DNA of 64,000 nt. Source: Hedera helix (Eukaryota > Streptophyta > Magnoliopsida > Apiales > Araliaceae). The notes under the pieces are model-generated. The model was not told the origin of the DNA. It saw only the letters and a list, made by a program, of their open reading frames with translations, and did not search any database. Below are positions 59,401-64,000 of this stretch, piece after piece (position 1 is the first letter of the stretch; the number at the start of each line of letters is the position of its first letter). The stretch lies in NCBI GenBank assembly GCA_947179155.2, contig OX359278.1, positions 21,043,244 to 21,107,243 on the forward strand, read 5' to 3'. The translations under genes and the position numbers were made by a program.

Positions 59401-61214
59401 CATTTATTGTAATTAGTTTAAATTTGGTACTCATATTTGAGTCCAATGAGGTTAGTTCTTTTTGGAAACCATAAGTGTTTAATCAAGGGTTTTTCCAACA
59501 CAGAATATGCAAAAAATTTCACACAACAACAATGTTATTATACGTAAATCACTTAGTGCATTAGATGCTTGTGAAAGTGTTTTGATTTCTATCTCTTTGA
59601 GGGGAGGAACAACTATTAGCTTGGTTTCTTGGCTTGTCTTGCCACTTGTTATATTAATCTTAGGTCTTGAGAGTTCACAGAGTAATAATCAGCTATACAA
59701 TTTTTACCAAGTTGATTCGTAAAGTTCATTTTTACTGACTCTACGATCTTTCGAGGTTTCGATCGTAGTGTTGACTTTACTCTGTAATTTCTTAAACTGA
59801 AGATCAGTGATAGATGCACTTGCAAGAATATTAAAAGTGTTAGGTTCTTTTAACCCTGGTGATAAAAATTTAATTTCTCAATGCAGACTATTCAAGGATA
59901 GATCTTAAAACGTTATTATCAGTTTTAAATATGACAAGAAGCAAGCATTTTCTTGAATTGTTTCCAACTCAATTTGTGCTTTTTCTATATCCATTTTGAA
60001 ATAGATAATTATCTATTAAGATTTCCCCTGTACTATATTATGTAGGAATATGAAAGCACATTATCAGAGAAAATAGTATAAAGCAGTTCATTAGTCATGT
60101 ATAAACATTTAAAAGCGTTGATATACAATACCTCGCTGATATCAATTTCTTGAATATCAGTGGTGATATCCTCTGCTAGTCTTTTATGCAATGGATGGCT
60201 TTAACTTGTCTTACTTTTCACTTCCTCTCATTGGAATATGTCTTCATTTTCTTCTGGGCATATCCTTTCTCTCATTCTCAAGTGTCACCAGATATTGATT
60301 AGTCAGATGACATCCATCATCGTCAACATTCAGCGTTAGACTCGCTTAGTGATAAACAATGATCCTTCAGAGATCATATTTCTACCCTTCATGTGATGTT
60401 TGCTACAGACAGCAATAATGGTAATCTGGCTAGATGAGGCACAAATCTTATGGGTTGAAAACTTTATTATTGTTGTTGTAGTTGGAGGTTGATGAAGTTG
60501 ATCATGCCTTTCTTTTTAATCTTCATTAACTTCATGACGAGTAGAGTAATGTCTTCATCTTCCTTCCAGGAGAGTCTTGTCTGGCATTTTTACAGCTTTT
60601 CTGGTTAAGCTCAAGCTCGTCAGTGAGTTGATCTTTAAAAGTTAGCTGTAGAGTTATCTTATGTAAGCTCTTTGACTCTCTAGAGGGTGAGATCCTGGAA
60701 TCCATTTATTAGATGAAGCCTGCATGAATTTGTAGTTAGCATCCTTCTTTAGGCATGCCTTGATAAAGTTTTTAAGTTGAGAATGATGCTAGATCTTTTG
60801 TTTGTAACGCCTTCATTCATTTTAGATGAAGCTCCTCTGTATTCCTTAGTGGTTTTGAATTTAAGCACATTCCTGAGCAGTTTGTCCTTTAAAGCTATGA
60901 ATAAGACATTCTTTTTTTGTCTAGAGTAACAACCTACTTCTTTATGTCTATCCATTCTGTTATGAATTTGGCATCCATCTCATTAGTATCTTAAATGGAT
61001 GAAGCCATCATTATAAGAACATATGGATAATTCAAAACTGCTTCATAGAATCTTTGATTCTTAAATGGATACAAATGCATGTACATGAACTTTCCAGTTA
61101 GCAATTAAAACTTTAAAGCACATATATGGATTTTCTTTTCCACCCTCAGAACTGGTTTAGAGATTGTACAGTAGGATCTATTAAATATGGTTAGACAAAT
61201 TTTGTGAGAACCTG
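59401..61214 (-). pseudogene. Element C gag relic
   Basis: The clearest block is on the minus strand at about 60,920-60,780 (KKNVLFIALKDKLLRNVLKF then KTTKEY), which has the pattern of the copia UBN2-type gag just after its N-terminal segment. The rest down to 59,400 is heavily mutated and no intact zinc knuckle is visible. Position between the pol relic and the primer-binding site supports the call. Confidence 0.55.
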
Positions 61215-61225
61215 CTATGATACCA
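61215..61225 (-). promoter_or_regulatory. Primer-binding site of element C
   Basis: CTATGATACCA, complement TGGTATCATAG, lies two bases from the LTR. The first eight bases match the initiator tRNA-Met site used by plant copia elements. Confidence 0.75.
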
Positions 61226-61227
61226 AT

Positions 61228-62408
61228 TGATATTTTTTAGAGGTATAAAAGTGATCTATAAGGGGGGTGGAGGGGGGTGGGGGGGGGGGGGGGGGTTAAA
61301 TAGATCAATATACATTTCTATATACTTTTTTGTTTAAGAATTTTTACCAAATATTTATGCAATTGGATGCGCAGCGGAATAAGTTATTTGGTAAAAAATT
61401 CTTTATGATCTTTGAAGGCAAACACATAGTTTTGTATTTAGTTTACTAATGGAAAGGCATCTCAAGCAGATATAACATTTATGAAAGATACATGAAATAT
61501 AATGAAAGCAGTAAAGAGCCAATGAGACATAGAGAGATTTTTAAGAGGTTCGCAGCCTAAAATACTCCTAGTCCTCTCTTCAACTTAACTGAGTAGGATA
61601 TTCCACTAAGGATCTAATTCTAGTGAATCAAGCGAATCTCGCAGACTTGTGTTTCGAATAGGCTTCGAAGACCTCTATCTTCCAGGTTACCTATATCTTT
61701 CTCACACATGGATTAATTCCTTTGAATCAGGTGAGTCATCTAAACTCAACTTCATTTAGGTTTCGAAGACCTCTATCTTCTGGATCCTTGTACGTACCTC
61801 TCTGAGTCTGATTCCTACGAATCAAGCGAACATTCTATACTCGGCTTACAAGAGTTTTTGAAGTCCACTGTGTTCAGGATCCCTCAACTTACCCTTTAGG
61901 GTCTAATTTCTCTAAATCAGGCGAGCTAATTTAAACTTGTCTTTTGCTGTTGTTGATGATGATATGAGGTGCTACTAAATTTGTGATAAGCTCTCTCTTT
62001 AAGAACTTAGTAGTGATGATCGACATAATTTTTTTTATTTTCTCTTCTGGGCTCTTAGCATATCTTTGCTCTGGTTCTTTATGGTTAAACTCGCCCATTG
62101 ATCGATCCTCCAAAGTATAGAGTTGCTTTAGGTTAAAGATATAATCTATTTTGCTAATCGATCCCCTTATCGGTCTTTAGTAAGTCGACCTTCATCTCCC
62201 AATCCTATCTCTCTCTGTATATTGACTGATCTCTCTCTTCCGTCTCTTTTTCATTGACCACCTCTTTTATCATTTGAATTTAAAATCTATATATAAATTT
62301 TCTCCTGAGAATCTTTCTATTGAAAAGTTATCGCTACATATCTGGTTTCTGTCTCAAAAGTCTACTGCACTCTGATAAGTTTAGGCAGTCTAGTGTAGCC
62401 ACCCAAGT
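61228..62408 (-). repeat. 5' LTR of element C, interrupted by LTR B3
   Basis: Starts TGATATTTTTTAGAGG on the plus strand and is homologous to 32,006-32,415 plus 35,407-36,143. It contains the uninterrupted site (TCGAA, 61665-61669) for the B1 insertion in the other LTR, and a G-rich run at 61,262-61,296 not present in the partner. Confidence 0.8.
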
Positions 62409-64000
62409 TGTGACGCCCCAAAATATGGGCCTACACAACCTAATTTGAGTCACCAAAAATACACGACAACTATTACAAAACAGTACATAGTACAAAAATA
62501 CAGAGCTCAATAATACACAGCTAAGTTTTCACTATTATTACCACACTATTTTATAACATGTGAATACTACTACAACTATTACTCGGACCTTCACTCTATT
62601 CCCCAACTAGTCCTAGCTACATTCTCATCTTCTGAAGAACAATGAAAAAAAGGGTGAGCTCAAATAGCCCAATAAAGAAATATCATTACTAAGATAATGA
62701 TGAGTAAATTATGATTAGCCTTTAACAGTGGAGTTTGTTTATAGAATATAATAAACAAAATATTTTAGATCAATAATAGCAGCGGAATGAGCAATCCATT
62801 AGAAGAATCATGTATACTATAATGTCTACTAGCTTATCTTTTAAAGAAAAATATCAATTACTTTTATCATTTTAAATACCACTAGTCATGATCATACCAA
62901 CAACAGTTATTCTTTGTCTAATGCCAAAGAGAACATTCACCACGTGCCTAAAAGACACTCAACAATTGTATCGCGTTTATCCTATCATTTGTGCCCCCAA
63001 AAGACACTCAACAATTATATCGCTTTTATCCTATCATCTGTGCCCCATGCCACAAATATTCATCAATTATATTATCTTTGAACTCAGGCTAAAGATATTT
63101 ACGACAACTTGATTCTTGAAAATTAGTACAAATAACAGTGATATAAATGACGAACAAAATAAATAGGATAACAAGATAAACAAATGATATCGAAAATTTA
63201 TAATTTTACTTTGTTCAGAGTCAAGTAATGTCCAAATTATCAGCATGATGTGGAGTCAAATTCAAAAATGATATTCAAGATCTATAGTTCAAAATAACAG
63301 TTAAAGTTTAATAGAAAAGTTCAAGTAAATAGGAAGGTTCATATGAAATGATATTAAATGAAGGGCAAACTATTAAGGAACATATAATCATTTTAGAAAA
63401 TTTTACCGAACAATACTTACCAGAGTAAGTTTAAGAGTATGAAAAAAATGATATCCCTTACCTTAACAAGTGACTGATTATTGATTTTATATGAAGTTGA
63501 TCAACCTATATATTTATAATTTAATTAGTAACTACCGCATATAAATTTCATGCTATATACCAATTCGTATGAAATCATCAAAAGTGATTTGATAGAATAA
63601 AGTAGAATAACTTCAATATAGTTTTTGAAAGAAAATAATATTTCAAAATAAAATCTTCCAAATGAAGTTTTTCAACATAAATCTTCTAAAAGAAGATTTA
63701 TAAATACCGTGTGATGTGTATGGGTGCTTATATAACTTTTATAAAAAAAACTTAAACAATACTTGTACTCTTACTGATCTTCACAAATACACATGATAGC
63801 TTAACCACACTTAAAGAGAACTTATACAAAGTAATATTTAGAGAGTAAAAGAAAGAATAAGCAAGAAAGTTATAAAAATTTCTTAAGTTAACGCCTCTAT
63901 TTATAGCAAAAAAATCTTATCATAATTCAAGATTTCTTAATTTAATCTGAACCATACCATACATTTCATTTTTTAAGATTTATTTATTCTAAATCATTCA
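62409..64000 (-). repeat. LTR B3 (family B), minus orientation, runs off the right edge
   Basis: Starts TGTGACGCCCCAAAATATGG and aligns in complement with LTR B1 from its end back to about 33,360. It cuts the C LTR after CCCAAGT, which continues as TATCAAC in the sister LTR at 36,144. CAAGT (62404-62408) is the expected left target duplication. It includes a roughly 50-bp tandem duplication at about 62,950-63,045 (AAGACACTCAACAATT twice) and the reversed TATA near 63,900. Confidence 0.85.

Larger units (their letters stand above)
32006..64000 (-). mobile_element. Sirevirus-like Ty1/copia element C, nested and interrupted, extends past right edge
   Basis: Parts on the minus strand, right to left: 5' LTR (from 61,228), primer-binding site (61,215-61,225), gag relic (about 60,750-61,000), pol relic (59,400-57,290), post-pol region (44,469-43,298 and 37,013-36,226), purine tract (36,237-36,226) and 3' LTR (36,225-32,006). 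The two LTRs are clearly homologous and share the terminal TGATATTT. Insertions: B1, A' with D inside, B2 plus the plus-strand copia element with A'' inside, and B3. Lineage rests on the primer-binding site and pol similarity; I have not counted divergence. Confidence 0.75.

Noticed and set aside
57115..61225. Host genes on the plus strand
   Set aside because: No plus-strand exon pattern is visible; the coding relics here are minus-strand copia pol and gag.
1..64000. tRNA, rRNA, riboswitch, bacterial operon or defence system
   Set aside because: No cloverleaf, rRNA block, ribosome-binding-site-led gene cluster or relevant protein family could be found by reading both strands.

Overview
The window is nuclear DNA of a repeat-rich flowering plant, most likely a eudicot. 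The evidence is one intron-rich receptor-kinase gene of plant type, AT-rich intergenic DNA, and many LTR retrotransposons of the plant Ty3/gypsy and Ty1/copia lineages. I see no bacterial, organellar or virus-like gene cluster, no CRISPR array, no rRNA or tRNA gene and no gene cluster suggesting a new pathway. The species cannot be named from the sequence alone.

Layout. 1-5,011: 3' part of a chromodomain Ty3/gypsy element with a very long (about 3.9 kb) 3' LTR, here called LTR family A. 5,012-7,553: AT-rich, LTR-derived DNA in the opposite orientation. 7,560-12,390: a decayed Tat-like Ty3/gypsy element with an integrase relic on the plus strand and, downstream and antisense, a broken plant-mobile-domain ORF. 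13,008-25,563 (minus): the only intact host gene, a 16-exon STRUBBELIG-RECEPTOR FAMILY (SRF6/SRF7-like) LRR receptor kinase of 718 residues. Its introns hold a 2.0-kb hAT-ended element containing LINE sequence, a small hAT MITE with a perfect 8-bp target duplication, a Stowaway-like MITE and several microsatellites. 25,564-30,590: gene promoter, then AT-rich intergenic DNA with a degenerate tandem repeat and LINE/hAT relics.

30,592-64,000 is a deep nest of retrotransposons. A Ty3/gypsy gag relic (E, plus) is interrupted at 32,006 by a Sirevirus-like copia element (C, minus strand) whose two LTRs lie at 32,006-36,225 and from 61,228. Family B solo LTR B1 (plus) sits in C's 3' LTR and B3 (minus) in its 5' LTR. 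LTR A' (plus), itself split by solo LTR D (minus), lies in C's post-pol region. A second copia element (plus, 46,482-57,114) lies between C's pol and post-pol parts. Its 5' LTR is truncated against LTR B2 and its 3' LTR is split by LTR A'' (minus). The two C LTRs act as empty-site references for each other and place the B1 and B3 insertions almost to the base.

None of the element polyproteins is intact except the partial integrase/chromodomain frame at the left edge. The SRF gene appears functional as a receptor but carries HRN and DCG in place of HRD and DFG, so it is probably a catalytically weak or inactive kinase, as is usual in this family.
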